A stretch of DNA of 64,000 nucleotides from Phytobacter diazotrophicus (GCA_004346725.1 SMDE01000003.1:186001-250000); one strand, 5' to 3'; shown: positions 1-8,554, counted from the first letter of the stretch. Numbers and translations are program-made. The notes: a model not told the origin generated them from the letters alone.

Positions 1-1339
1 CTTTGCCGACCACCTGCCAGGGGCCGGTTGCCGAGGCGGCACGCTCAACATCGTAATTGCGCCCAACGGCGGCCCCCATCCAGTTAATGGCAAAAGGTGA
101 ATTGGTTTCACGCAGACGCGGCGCATCCGGTACGGGGAGCGCAGGTGCTTTATCTAAACCAGCAAGCTGCGCTGAGGCCCTGCGCACCAGATTCACCACC
201 TCCATTTCCTGATTCGCTTTACCTTCTAGCGGGAATCCTGGCAGGTGGTAGCTGTAGTGGCCGGTGTACTCTTTGTGCCAGTAAAAACCGCCGTCATGGC
301 GATGGCCGCGAAAGCCCCAGATAAAGCCGCCGACGGCCTGCGCGCCGTTGACCTCGCTGTGCACAATCGATTGCATAATGTCATTGAGCTGCGCGTGGCC
401 AAGCAGGCCAAATTCGCCGACCAGATAGGCTTTTTTACCGCCGATGGCCTGCAGATCTTTGCTGACCTGATCGGGGTGGTTATTCCCGGCATTGGTGTAG
501 TAGTGGTTGCTGACGATATCGATATTCGGATCGGTCAGGGCAAACGCATTTATCTTTTTATAGGTGCCGTCGACGATGAGCTGATGCGGTGCCCACTTAC
601 GGATCCATGCCGCCGTTTGTTTGAGGAAATCGGCATTGGTGTCTTCCAGCTCATTGCCCGTTTCCCAGGCCATGATTGCTTTTTCATCGAAGTAGGCTCG
701 CCCGGTTACCGTATTGGTACGAGTAATCACCTGACGAATAACGTCCAGATAGGCTTTAAAGGTTTTACTGTCAGTACGGTAAAAATCCTCGGGTTTTTCA
801 TGATAGAACGCGGCCAGTTGTTCACGGCCGCCCCACCACCACCAGTGATCGATAAAGGGCAGGATTAAACGCAGTCCTTGTTTATCGGCTTGCGCAATCA
901 TGTTGTCGTAAACTTTCATCGCCTCTTCATTCAGACGCGGCATGCCATCCGGCGTTTCAGGCGCGAGAATATGCGTTGCGCGCCCGCAGGCTACATCGTT
1001 TTCCTGTTGAACAGAGAGCACATAGACACGCTGCGCTTTGGCGCCGGTTTGCACTATCGCGCGGATCCAGTTTTCCTGTTCTTCTGCGGTTGGCCATTTG
1101 AAGTACTGCCCCCAACCGCGTGGATCGGCTTTGCAAACTCCACGCGCGTCATCCTCAATGCGATGCAACTCCGGCGCGTGGATACCGGCAAAGCGAAAGA
1201 CGTTGTTGCCGTCTTTCAACTGCGCGCCATCACGGGTGATAAAGTTTTCGAAATGCGACTGTTCTGCGGCCATGGCCCCTGCGCTTCCCAACACCGAAAG
1301 CATCGACACCAGCAGCCATTTGCGTAAAGGTTTAGACAT
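1..1339 (-). CDS. Secreted GH5/mannanase-like glycoside hydrolase (3' end outside window)
   Basis: Read from the minus strand, this frame stays open to the window edge, so the C-terminus is missing. The protein begins with a signal peptide (MSKPLRKWLLVSML..., probable cut after AMA at about residue 24). A TIM-barrel glycoside hydrolase of the GH5 / endo-beta-mannanase kind follows. Visible family marks are WETGNELED, whose Asn-Glu would hold the acid/base glutamate, and LVGEFGLLG, whose Glu fits the nucleophile. The tail (about residue 395 onward) looks like the start of a fibronectin-type or accessory domain. GGAGAG lies 6 nt before the ATG. It sits 12 nt downstream of the LamB-like porin and is surely co-transcribed with it. 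Hydrolysis of a beta-linked polysaccharide or oligosaccharide outside the inner membrane is likely. Mannan is inferred partly from the neighbouring mannokinase-like gene. The exact GH family is not certain. Confidence 0.75.
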   Translation of the reverse strand, partial: MSKPLRKWLLVSMLSVLGSAGAMAAEQSHFENFITRDGAQLKDGNNVFRFAGIHAPELHRIEDDARGVCKADPRGWGQYFKWPTAEEQENWIRAIVQTGAKAQRVYVLSVQQENDVACGRATHILAPETPDGMPRLNEEAMKVYDNMIAQADKQGLRLILPFIDHWWWWGGREQLAAFYHEKPEDFYRTDSKTFKAYLDVIRQVITRTNTVTGRAYFDEKAIMAWETGNELEDTNADFLKQTAAWIRKWAPHQLIVDGTYKKINAFALTDPNIDIVSNHYYTNAGNNHPDQVSKDLQAIGGKKAYLVGEFGLLGHAQLNDIMQSIVHSEVNGAQAVGGFIWGFRGHRHDGGFYWHKEYTGHYSYHLPGFPLEGKANQEMEVVNLVRRASAQLAGLDKAPALPVPDAPRLRETNSPFAINWMGAAVGRNYDVERAASATGPWQVVGK

Positions 1340-1351
1340 GTTCATCTCTCC

Positions 1352-2695
1352 TTAGAACCACACTTCAGCCTGGACGCCAAAGTTTACGGTATCCGTACTG
1401 CCGCTGCGGCTGTACCCCCCGGCGGAGATGGTGTTGGTGCTCCAGTCATAGTTGCCGTCCAGGGCATCAGATACGCCTTTATCCCATTTGGCGTACGTTA
1501 CAAAGAAGCGCAACTGCGGGCGACTCCAGTAACCCGAGTCGAACGTCAGGGTTGGCGCGACGGTCACTTTCGTCAGCCCCCCTTTACCTTTGCCATTCAC
1601 ACCTTTGTAGTTTTCATCATCCAGATACTCGTAGCCCACTTCATACTGCATGGCGAAATTCTTAGTTATCTGGTGATACGGACGAACCCCGGCAACCCAG
1701 CGCGTGCGGCCCCAGCCGTCGGCATCGCTGCTCCACCAGCGGTAATTTTTATCCTTCTGGTAATAAGCGAAGGTCGAGATATCAACGTTATTCACTGACG
1801 CCATGCTATCCAGTATGACGCGCCACGACTGGGTATCGTCCAGGTTGGCCCAACCCCAGCCATTTTTACCCAGCGAATCCCCCGCCCCCAGGCCGCGTCC
1901 ATACTGCATAACCAGTTTTGAATAGCCGCCGGTCAGTCCCCAGAAACCATCAAAATTGTAAACCCCGGTGATGCCATAGCCTTTTTCAGCAGACGTTGGA
2001 TGGTTTTCGTTGCGGTTCATGTGATGACCGACGAATTCAAGATCCAGACCGGTGCCGCCGATTTTCTTCAACCACACGTTGAGGGAATAGTCATCCGGAT
2101 ACCCCTGATCGCCCTTATCAACAGGATAGGCTTTGGTTTCATCGGTCGGAGAGAAGGCGTAGACACCGGCATCCAGGCTCGCAAAACCGAGATCCATATG
2201 ATCGAAACCGCCACCGGTACCGTTGTACTGAATGTATTCCCAGTCGTACTGATGACTTGAGGTATTGGAACTGCTGTAGCGCTTGCCGCCCCAGAAGGTG
2301 ATGTCCGGGGCAAAGTCGAGGTTGCTTAATTCAACAAACCCTTCGCGGAATTGCGCGTCATGGCCATCATCGTCCCGGCAGTTCCAGTCAGCGGTACATT
2401 TGCTCTGATGGGTAATATTGGCCTGAATTTTTGCCACCGCGCCTGATGTTGATTTCAGCGTAACCTGTGGAATTAATTCGATTTTGGTGTCTTCTTCGTT
2501 CCCCAGACGCCATTTCCCATCGGGCATCAATCCTACGGAGTCGACGCGGTTGCCATCGGAATTCGCCAGAATGCCGGAACGAATATAGCCGTGAAGCGTG
2601 AAGTCATATGCCTTGACCTCCTCAGCCTGGGCGTTCGCGCAGAGTGCAGCGTTAATGAGTAAGGCCAGAGGTATTAATCGGTTCAACCTATTCAT
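1352..2695 (-). CDS. LamB-family sugar porin
   Basis: This 447-aa outer-membrane protein has a signal peptide (cut after ANAQA, about residue 24). The mature start (EVKAYDFTLHGYIRSGILANSDG) matches the first strand and loop of maltoporin/ScrY/BglH-type 18-stranded porins. The Trp/Tyr/Gly-rich body and terminal Phe (QAEVWF) are the usual outer-membrane barrel signature. The role would be facilitated diffusion of oligosaccharides, released or trimmed by the hydrolase encoded just downstream, into the periplasm. It has its own control region: a LacI-type palindrome and a CRP-like site lie about 90-170 bp before the ATG. The next upstream gene (EIIC) ends in a terminator. The sugar is not readable from the sequence. 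The family call is firm. Confidence 0.88.
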   Translation of the reverse strand: MNRLNRLIPLALLINAALCANAQAEEVKAYDFTLHGYIRSGILANSDGNRVDSVGLMPDGKWRLGNEEDTKIELIPQVTLKSTSGAVAKIQANITHQSKCTADWNCRDDDGHDAQFREGFVELSNLDFAPDITFWGGKRYSSSNTSSHQYDWEYIQYNGTGGGFDHMDLGFASLDAGVYAFSPTDETKAYPVDKGDQGYPDDYSLNVWLKKIGGTGLDLEFVGHHMNRNENHPTSAEKGYGITGVYNFDGFWGLTGGYSKLVMQYGRGLGAGDSLGKNGWGWANLDDTQSWRVILDSMASVNNVDISTFAYYQKDKNYRWWSSDADGWGRTRWVAGVRPYHQITKNFAMQYEVGYEYLDDENYKGVNGKGKGGLTKVTVAPTLTFDSGYWSRPQLRFFVTYAKWDKGVSDALDGNYDWSTNTISAGGYSRSGSTDTVNFGVQAEVWF

Positions 2696-2783
2696 GATTT
2701 TCCTTTTTCTTTTTCTGAGTGAAAGAGCGTCTTATTGGCGCGAAGGGAAATTTACGGATCAAAAAAGGAAAAGTACATCCAGA

Positions 2784-2803
2784 TATGGAAAGCGCTTTCC
2801 ATA
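2784..2803. promoter_or_regulatory. LacI-family operator upstream of porin gene
   Basis: The perfect palindrome TATGGAAAGCGCTTTCCATA has the central CG and flanking half-sites typical of LacI/GalR-family operators. Its 14-bp core GGAAAGCGCTTTCC recurs exactly at 4309-4322. The CRP-like site at 2847-2864 lies about 62 bp upstream, so the operator would fall near the transcription start and block the porin promoter. The repressor is probably the LacI-type protein encoded at 7421-8389. Confidence 0.8.
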
Positions 2804-2846
2804 ATTGCCGGATCAAATCACAAAATCGAGAATAATGGCAATGATA

Positions 2847-2864
2847 ACGTGATGAAAATCACAT
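2847..2864 (-). promoter_or_regulatory. CRP-like site for porin-hydrolase operon
   Basis: CGTGA-N6-TCACA (2848-2863) differs from the consensus half-site TGTGA by one base. It lies between the EIIC terminator and the operator, upstream of the porin gene. It suggests glucose-repressed expression. Confidence 0.6.
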
Positions 2865-2880
2865 AAATGGGTGTGAGTTA

Positions 2881-2910
2881 TAAAAAAGCCAGCGCGGTCA
2901 TCGCGCTGGC
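2881..2910 (-). terminator. Intrinsic terminator after stand-alone EIIC
   Basis: The 9-bp GC-rich stem GCCAGCGCG / CGCGCTGGC has a 5-nt loop. On the minus strand it is followed by a U-rich tail (TTTTTTA). It lies 18 nt past the EIIC stop codon. Confidence 0.85.
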
Positions 2911-2928
2911 CGGGAAACGGCGGCAGGT

Positions 2929-4203
2929 TTACTTACTCTCTGCATCCAATAACTGGCGTTCATACACCCTAAAAAATGGCCGGTAGATCATCCAGGAGTT
3001 GAACAACGCAAACAGGCACATAAACATGTTTTTCCAACTGCCGTTTGCTGACCAGGCAGCGCCGAGCGGCGATGGCATTGACCAGGGCAACATCGCCACG
3101 GCGCGGTCCAGTACGCCAAGGTGTGTGAGATACCAGGCAATACAGGCATTGATGACAGGAACGAAAATAAAAGGGATTAAAAATATGGGGTTAAGGATAA
3201 CCGGAAAGCCAAACAGAATAGGTTCGTTGATATTAAACAGCGAGGGAATAAAGCCAAGTTTCCCGACGCTTTTCAACTGCCGGGAACGGCTGCGTAGCGC
3301 CATAAAGATCAGTGGTAAGGTGGAGCCTATCCCGCCAATCAGCAGATAGAAATCCCAGAAACCCTGCAGATAAATATGGGGAAGCTGTGCCTGCCCGCTT
3401 GCCAGCGCCTGCTGGTTTTCAAACAGATAAGTCATCCAGAAGGGGTTCATGATGCCGGTCACAATTAAGGCACCGTGGATGCCGACAAACCATAATAAAT
3501 TGCAAATAATCAAAGAGATAAGAATAGCCGTCAGCGTATCAGAGGCGATAATTAACGGGCGAAAGGCTTCGCTTATCAGACCCGGCAGGATCATGCCGGT
3601 GGTCAGCTTTAACGTCATATTTACCGCCGTGACAGACAGCATCACCACCAGCAACGGCACCAGGAGCTGGAAACCATTGCGCGTCATCACCGGCACCTCA
3701 TCCGGCAGGCGTATACACCAGCCTTTATTGTAAAAAAATCTAATAACTTCAATACTATAAAAGCTTGATATCAACGCGCTAAATATCCCTAACCCTCCTA
3801 AATAAACATTGCTCCCATCCGTGGTTTTAAAGCCAATAAAGAGCAGAAAACTTATGCACCCTGTCAGGCCCGATAACCTTTCCGGCAACTGGTATTGCTT
3901 GGCAAGACTGGCGCTGGCCCCAAAGGCAATGATTAACGCCACCAGACCAATCGTCAGTTCAAAGGTGGGTAAAAGCATCGGGCGAACAAACTGGTAGTAA
4001 CCGCCAAACCACGAGAAAGGGTTAATGGAAACAGGCGGAAAGATCAACGGCACCATCAGGCTACCGACGATAACAAAAGGCATTGCCAGCGCAAAACTGT
4101 CGCGCATGGCGGTGATGTGCTGGCTGCGGGTGAGCATATTGGCAAAAGGGGTAATCCGTTGCTCGATCAGCACAACAACAACATTCATAAACTGAATGTT
4201 CAT
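2929..4203 (-). CDS. PTS EIIC, lactose/cellobiose (ChbC) family, stand-alone paralogue
   Basis: This 424-aa polytopic membrane protein (about 10 helices) belongs to the Lac/cellobiose EIIC family. The N-terminal ITPFANMLTRSQHITAMRDSFALAMPFVIVGSL and the C-terminal substrate-loop motif FNINEPILFG are diagnostic. No EIIA or EIIB is fused or adjacent on this strand. It would have to use the EIIB/EIIA made from the divergent operon, whose own EIIC is a clear paralogue. AGGT precedes the ATG; an in-frame ATG six codons later is a possible alternative start. Transcription would begin in the 4204-4382 intergenic region, which holds the shared operator and CRP-like site. The protein could widen sugar range or act as a transport-linked sensor, but neither is shown by sequence. 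Confidence 0.85.
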   Translation of the reverse strand: MNIQFMNVVVVLIEQRITPFANMLTRSQHITAMRDSFALAMPFVIVGSLMVPLIFPPVSINPFSWFGGYYQFVRPMLLPTFELTIGLVALIIAFGASASLAKQYQLPERLSGLTGCISFLLFIGFKTTDGSNVYLGGLGIFSALISSFYSIEVIRFFYNKGWCIRLPDEVPVMTRNGFQLLVPLLVVMLSVTAVNMTLKLTTGMILPGLISEAFRPLIIASDTLTAILISLIICNLLWFVGIHGALIVTGIMNPFWMTYLFENQQALASGQAQLPHIYLQGFWDFYLLIGGIGSTLPLIFMALRSRSRQLKSVGKLGFIPSLFNINEPILFGFPVILNPIFLIPFIFVPVINACIAWYLTHLGVLDRAVAMLPWSMPSPLGAAWSANGSWKNMFMCLFALFNSWMIYRPFFRVYERQLLDAESK

Positions 4204-4273
4204 GATGGAACCTATTTAATCCACGAAGTCGCGGGATCATCGCTTACATCGATCCAAAGTGAAAGTCTCAAAC

Positions 4274-4291
4274 TGGTGATCGTGCTCACAT
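4274..4291 (+). promoter_or_regulatory. CRP-like site in divergent PTS control region
   Basis: GGTGA-N6-TCACA (4275-4290) is a near-consensus CRP site. Its centre is about 71 bp upstream of the likely +1 of the EIIB operon. It may serve both divergent promoters. Confidence 0.6.
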
Positions 4292-4308
4292 TTAATGCAT
4301 CCATCTAT

Positions 4309-4322
4309 GGAAAGCGCTTTCC
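4309..4322. promoter_or_regulatory. LacI-family operator in divergent PTS control region
   Basis: GGAAAGCGCTTTCC is identical to the core of the palindrome at 2787-2800. It overlaps the expected -35 region of the plus-strand promoter whose -10 is TATAGT (4342-4347). A repressor bound here would block transcription to the right and probably to the left as well. Confidence 0.8.
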
Positions 4323-4341
4323 GTTCTGAATCCAAAAAGTC

Positions 4342-4347
4342 TATAGT
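4342..4347 (+). promoter_or_regulatory. Probable -10 of EIIB operon promoter
   Basis: TATAGT is 36 bp upstream of the EIIB start codon. A weak -35 (about 4318-4324) falls inside the operator, which suits a CRP-dependent, repressor-blocked promoter. Confidence 0.45.
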
Positions 4348-4382
4348 GCGCCTATTCTCGTCACACAGTCAGGAGTCTTTTC

Positions 4383-4697
4383 ATGAAAAAAATCATGCTT
4401 TGTTGTTCCGCTGGCATGTCGACCAGCTTGCTGGTGAAAAAAATGGTGGAAGAGGCGGAAAAGCGCGGTCTGGACGTTGATATCAAAGCCTTTGGTGTCG
4501 CGGAATTTGAACAACAAGTGGGGCATTACGAGGTCGTTCTTCTTGGCCCGCAAGTGAAGTACATGCAGAAGGATCTGCAACACAAAGCGAATGCCTACGG
4601 TATTCGCGTTGAGCCCATCAACATGATGGATTACGGGATGCAGAAGGGTGCAGCAGTTTTAGATTTTGCCCTTTCATTAATCGACAATAAAAAATAA
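4383..4697 (+). CDS. PTS EIIB, lactose/cellobiose (ChbB) family
   Basis: This 104-aa cytoplasmic phosphocarrier has full family length. The N-terminal P-loop CSAGMSTSLLV carries the cysteine (Cys8) that is phosphorylated in ChbB. The central EVVLLGPQVKYM strand is also family-typical. It takes phosphate from EIIA and passes it to sugar bound by EIIC. It is the first gene of the plus-strand operon EIIB-EIIC-EIIA-ROK kinase, preceded by AGGAG and with the EIIC gene starting 10 nt later. Confidence 0.92.
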   Translation: MKKIMLCCSAGMSTSLLVKKMVEEAEKRGLDVDIKAFGVAEFEQQVGHYEVVLLGPQVKYMQKDLQHKANAYGIRVEPINMMDYGMQKGAAVLDFALSLIDNKK

Positions 4698-4707
4698 GGG
4701 ACACGCC

Positions 4708-6033
4708 ATGAGTTCTCTGTACTCGAAATTAATCGCGGTGATTGAGCAAAAAATCACGCCGCTGGCCGGCGCCGTCGGCCAGCAAAAATACGTTACCTCT
4801 ATTCGTGACGGTTTCATCCTTGCGCTGCCGTTTATGATTGTTGGCTCTTTTATGCTGGTGTTTATTTTTCCGCCCTTTTCCCCCGACACCACCTGGGGAT
4901 TCGCACGCGCCTGGCTGCAATTCTCGCTCGATCATCGCGCCAACCTGATGCTGCCGTACTATTTCAGCATGGGCATCATGACGATATTTATTTCTGTCGG
5001 GGTTGCCGCCAGTCTCGCCCGCCATCATGAACTGGATCCACTGACGTCAGGCATGCTCTCGCTGATGGGCTTTTTGCTTATCGCCGCGCCGCTTAAAGAT
5101 GGGCAAATTTCGACGGCGTATTTCTCCGGCCAGGGGATTTTCACCGCCCTGCTGGTCGCCATCTATACCACGGAGCTGTACGCCTTCCTGCGTCGGAACA
5201 ACATCACCATCCGCCTGCCGCCTGAAGTCCCGACCGGGGTGGCACGTTCGTTCGAAATCCTCATCCCGGTTCTTGCCGTGGTGCTGACGCTGCATCCGCT
5301 GAATCTGGTTATTGAAGCCCAATTTGGCATGATCATCCCGGAAGCGATCATGTCGCTGGTTAAACCGCTGGTCGCCGCGTCGGACACCTTACCGGCTATT
5401 TTGCTCTCTGTGCTGGTGTGCCAGATCCTGTGGTTTGCCGGGATCCATGGCGCGCTGATTGTCACCGGCATTATGAACCCTTTCTGGATGGCGAACCTGT
5501 CCGTCAACCAGGCGGCCATTGCCGCAGGCACCGCCATTCCCCACATTTATGTGCAGGGTTTTTGGGATCACTATCTGCTGATCGGCGGCGTAGGTTCAAC
5601 CTTACCGCTGGCGCTGCTGTTGATTCGCAGCAAAGCCGTGCACCTGCGCACTATCGGCCGTATGGGTATCGTTCCTGGTATGTTCAACATCAATGAACCC
5701 ATTCTGTTTGGCGCACCGATCATTATGAACCCGCTGTTCTTCCTTCCGTTTGTGCTTGTGCCGATGGTCAATGCGACCCTGGCCTACCTGGCACTCGACT
5801 TTGGCCTGGTCGCCCGTGTGGTCTCGATGACCCCGTGGACCACGCCGGCGCCGATCGGCGCCTCCTGGGCGGCGAACTGGGCTTTTAGCCCGGTCATTAT
5901 GTGTCTCATTTGTATGGTCACCGCCACCGCCATGTATTTTCCGTTCTTTAAAGCCTACGAAAAACAGCTAATTGCACAAGATGCCGCTGAAAATCAGCCA
6001 TCCGGTGCTACAGGCCAGTCAGAAACCGCATAA
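4708..6033 (+). CDS. PTS EIIC, lactose/cellobiose (ChbC) family
   Basis: This 441-aa polytopic permease belongs to the Lac/cellobiose family. It has the N-terminal KITPLAGAVGQQKYVTSIRDGF and the conserved FNINEPILFG and GIHGALIVTGIMNPFWM segments. It forms the sugar channel and phosphorylation site of the PTS with the flanking EIIB and EIIA. It shares long identical stretches with the stand-alone EIIC at 2929-4203, so the two are paralogues within one locus. The last 20 residues are polar and probably cytoplasmic. EIIA begins 27 nt downstream. Confidence 0.9.
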   Translation: MSSLYSKLIAVIEQKITPLAGAVGQQKYVTSIRDGFILALPFMIVGSFMLVFIFPPFSPDTTWGFARAWLQFSLDHRANLMLPYYFSMGIMTIFISVGVAASLARHHELDPLTSGMLSLMGFLLIAAPLKDGQISTAYFSGQGIFTALLVAIYTTELYAFLRRNNITIRLPPEVPTGVARSFEILIPVLAVVLTLHPLNLVIEAQFGMIIPEAIMSLVKPLVAASDTLPAILLSVLVCQILWFAGIHGALIVTGIMNPFWMANLSVNQAAIAAGTAIPHIYVQGFWDHYLLIGGVGSTLPLALLLIRSKAVHLRTIGRMGIVPGMFNINEPILFGAPIIMNPLFFLPFVLVPMVNATLAYLALDFGLVARVVSMTPWTTPAPIGASWAANWAFSPVIMCLICMVTATAMYFPFFKAYEKQLIAQDAAENQPSGATGQSETA

Positions 6034-6060
6034 CTGCAATAACCGAACTCAGAGGATGTT

Positions 6061-6366
6061 ATGGAATTAGAAGAGCAAGTCATGGGCATTATCATCAATG
6101 CCGGACAATCACGCAGCCTGTGCTATGAAGCATTGCAGAGCGCCAAAGAAGGCAATTTTGCCGATGCTGATGAAAAAATGCAGCAGGCGCAACACTTTGC
6201 CCGTGAAGCGCATTTAGTCCAGACCCAGCTTATTGAAGCCGATGAAGGCGAAGGAAAAACCAAAATGACGCTGGTGATGGTGCATGCCCAAGACCACCTG
6301 ATGACCTCCATCCTTGCGAAAGAGTTAGTGACGGAACTTATCGAGATTTACCGCACGCGCCATTAA
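6061..6366 (+). CDS. PTS EIIA, lactose/cellobiose (ChbA) family
   Basis: This 101-aa all-helical phosphocarrier works as a trimer in this family. LVMVHAQDHLMTSILAKELVTELIE contains the His (His75) that takes phosphate from HPr, with the metal-site Asp (Asp78) three residues on. The N-terminus (MELEEQVMGIIINAGQSRS) is also typical. AGAGGATGTT places GAGG 5-6 nt before the ATG. It completes the B-C-A order and is followed by a hairpin with a short U-run that may lower expression of the kinase gene. Confidence 0.92.
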   Translation: MELEEQVMGIIINAGQSRSLCYEALQSAKEGNFADADEKMQQAQHFAREAHLVQTQLIEADEGEGKTKMTLVMVHAQDHLMTSILAKELVTELIEIYRTRH

Positions 6367-6378
6367 TTGCACGACACC

Positions 6379-6405
6379 GAAGAGAGGCGCAGCCTCTCTT
6401 CTTTT
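6379..6405 (+). terminator. Hairpin with U-run between EIIA and kinase genes
   Basis: A 10-bp inverted repeat (GAAGAGAGGC / GCCTCTCTTC) with a 3-nt loop is followed by TTTT. It probably acts as a partial intrinsic terminator inside the operon, because the kinase ribosome-binding site comes immediately after. Confidence 0.65.
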
Positions 6406-6419
6406 ACTGGAGGATGACA

Positions 6420-7358
6420 ATGCTTCACCTTGGCCTTGATATTGGCGGTACAAAAATGGAAGCGGTACTGCTGGACCAAAACGGCACCGTTCGTTTTCGT
6501 GAGCGGCGTCCAACGTATAAAGCCGACTACGCCGGATTTCTTCATCATCTCGTCGGGATGGTGGAATACATCAAAACCGAACAGAAGCAGGAATTTACCA
6601 TCGGGATTGGGCTGCCGGGCGCGATAGACCCGGAAACCGGTCTTATCAAGAATTGTAATTGTCTGGTGCTGAATGGCGAAAATTTAGCAAAAGACCTGGC
6701 CTGTCGCCTGGAACAACCGGTTTTTCTGGCCAACGATGCCGACTGTTTTACCCTCTCCGAGGCCATCGACGGTGCGGGCCAGGGTTATGGGACAGTGTTT
6801 GGCGTGATTATCGGCACCGGATGCGGCGGCGGCGTGGTGGTAAATGGACAGTTACTCAGCGGCCCCAACGCCATTGCAGGCGAATGGGGGCACAATCCAC
6901 TGCCAGGCTGGACAGCAGAAAAAGATGGCCCGGTTCAGCACTGCTATTGTCTGCATGAGAACTGTATTGAAAGCTATATTTCCGGCACCGGATTTAGCCG
7001 TCGTTTCAATGAGAAACAGGCAAGCCAGCTAAGCACGGAGTCGATCATTGCCGCAGCCGAAGCAGGCGATCCGCTGGCATTCGCCCATTATCAGCACTTT
7101 ATCGACGCTTTTGCGCGCAGCATCGCCGGGGTTATCAATACGCTCGATCCGCATGTCATTGTCATTGGCGGCGGCCTTTCTAACGTTGCATCGATCTATC
7201 GCGACCTTCCACCAGCTATCAAGAGGTACATTTTTTCATCCTCTTGTCACACTGCTATTGTGAAAGCCAGGTTCGGCGACGCCAGCGGGGTTCGCGGCGC
7301 TGCATGGCTACCCACGCTTCATTCGCACCAAACTGATACGGCGCGCCGTACGGCGTAA
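6420..7358 (+). CDS. ROK-family sugar kinase, Mak (mannokinase/fructokinase)-like
   Basis: This 312-aa cytoplasmic ROK kinase has an N-terminal phosphate loop (LGLDIGGTKMEAVLL) and a GIGLPGAID segment. The sugar site NDADCFTLSEA and the loop GEWGHNPLPGW are present. A Cys/His zinc cluster (QHCYCLHENCIESYISG) and IVIGGGLSN complete the family pattern. The order and wording of these motifs match E. coli Mak far better than NagK or Glk. It would phosphorylate free hexose, plausibly mannose, released in the cell. GGAGG sits directly against an ATG at 6414 but 6 nt before the ATG at 6420, so the later start was chosen. This enzyme is the main reason for suspecting a manno-oligosaccharide. Confidence 0.82.
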   Translation: MLHLGLDIGGTKMEAVLLDQNGTVRFRERRPTYKADYAGFLHHLVGMVEYIKTEQKQEFTIGIGLPGAIDPETGLIKNCNCLVLNGENLAKDLACRLEQPVFLANDADCFTLSEAIDGAGQGYGTVFGVIIGTGCGGGVVVNGQLLSGPNAIAGEWGHNPLPGWTAEKDGPVQHCYCLHENCIESYISGTGFSRRFNEKQASQLSTESIIAAAEAGDPLAFAHYQHFIDAFARSIAGVINTLDPHVIVIGGGLSNVASIYRDLPPAIKRYIFSSSCHTAIVKARFGDASGVRGAAWLPTLHSHQTDTARRTA

Positions 7359-7420
7359 GTGACTAAAACTGGTCTGCATTTATGGTATTATTGGGAGAAA
7401 ATCGCCATACAGAAAACACC

Positions 7421-8389
7421 ATGCCTACTATTGATGATGTTGCAAAATTAGCCAATGTTTCCCGCGCCACGGTTTCACGCGTGCTGACCGGCACACGTGG
7501 CGTGCGCGACGATAGCCGTGAAGCGGTGTTAAAAGCCGTTGAAGTGCTCGACTATCGTCCCAGTTTTGCGGCGCAGACGCTGGCCAGTAATACATCAGGT
7601 TATATCGGTATGGTGTTGCCCGCTCATGAAGCCAGTTTCAGCGCGACGCTTTTGCCTCGCCTGTCGCTTGCGGTGAAAGCGCTCAATAAATCATTACTGA
7701 TTCAGTACGTTAATGATGAAAATGAGCAAAAAGCCGCCATACACAGTCTGCATCATCAATGCGCGGCTGTGGTGACCTTAAGTCATGCCAGTAGCGATAT
7801 GCCAGCCAATGTCATCGCCTTTGACGCCTTTTCCACTAAAGGAAGCGCCAACCAGGGCTATAACTATGCTTTCGCGGCGGAAAGCGCCTGTCGTTATGTG
7901 CTCGGGAAAGGGCACCGCAATATTGCCTTGCTCGTTGATAATGAAGACGACGTTGCCAGTAAGCAGATGCTGGAAGGGTATCGCAGCGTTTTGCAGAATT
8001 ACTCGCTACCGTTTAACCGCCAGTTGCTGGTTATGGCCAACAACAATATCGAACAGGCATTGTTAAAACTCATAAACAGTTTTACAAAATACACGGCAAT
8101 CATTGCCAAACGCGACAGCTACGCCGCCGAGGCCATGCGTTTATTGCGTGAATTTAATATCGCCGTACCGCAAGAAGTCTCTATCGTCAGCCTTGAGGAT
8201 TCCCCGCTTGCCGCGTTGCTTTATCCTCCGCTGACCTGCATCGCTTACCCTGTCGATCAATTGCTGGAACAATGTATACAACGTATTCAGTCATTGATTG
8301 ATGGGCACCCTGTCTTTGTGGAAGAGGGCAAATCGATTACCGGACGCCTGGTGGCACGCGCATCGGTAACCGATATTAACGCGATGTGA
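7421..8389 (+). CDS. LacI-family transcriptional repressor of the sugar locus
   Basis: This 322-aa regulator has an N-terminal LacI helix-turn-helix (MPTIDDVAKLANVSRATVSRVL) and hinge (YRPSFAAQTLA). A periplasmic-binding-protein-like effector domain follows (about residues 60-315). An upstream in-frame ATG at 7382 would add 13 residues ahead of the HTH, which is unusual for the family, so 7421 is preferred. It follows the kinase gene by about 60 nt. The two identical 14-bp palindromes near the porin and PTS genes are likely its operators. AscG-like repressors are the closest type I recall. The inducer is unknown. Confidence 0.88.
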   Translation: MPTIDDVAKLANVSRATVSRVLTGTRGVRDDSREAVLKAVEVLDYRPSFAAQTLASNTSGYIGMVLPAHEASFSATLLPRLSLAVKALNKSLLIQYVNDENEQKAAIHSLHHQCAAVVTLSHASSDMPANVIAFDAFSTKGSANQGYNYAFAAESACRYVLGKGHRNIALLVDNEDDVASKQMLEGYRSVLQNYSLPFNRQLLVMANNNIEQALLKLINSFTKYTAIIAKRDSYAAEAMRLLREFNIAVPQEVSIVSLEDSPLAALLYPPLTCIAYPVDQLLEQCIQRIQSLIDGHPVFVEEGKSITGRLVARASVTDINAM

Positions 8390-8554
8390 AATTCCCTTTC
8401 GCGTAAATGGGCGCAGCGAGAAAACCTCGACATAAGGAGCACGATTCTGTCGCTGTAGATGACCTTGCCTGCCCTTATCCTTCTGCCCTGCCCCGTTTAC
8501 GCCGTCAGCGCGCGACATTCCGCCATAAGATATTCGCGCTACTGCCAAGGCTCA

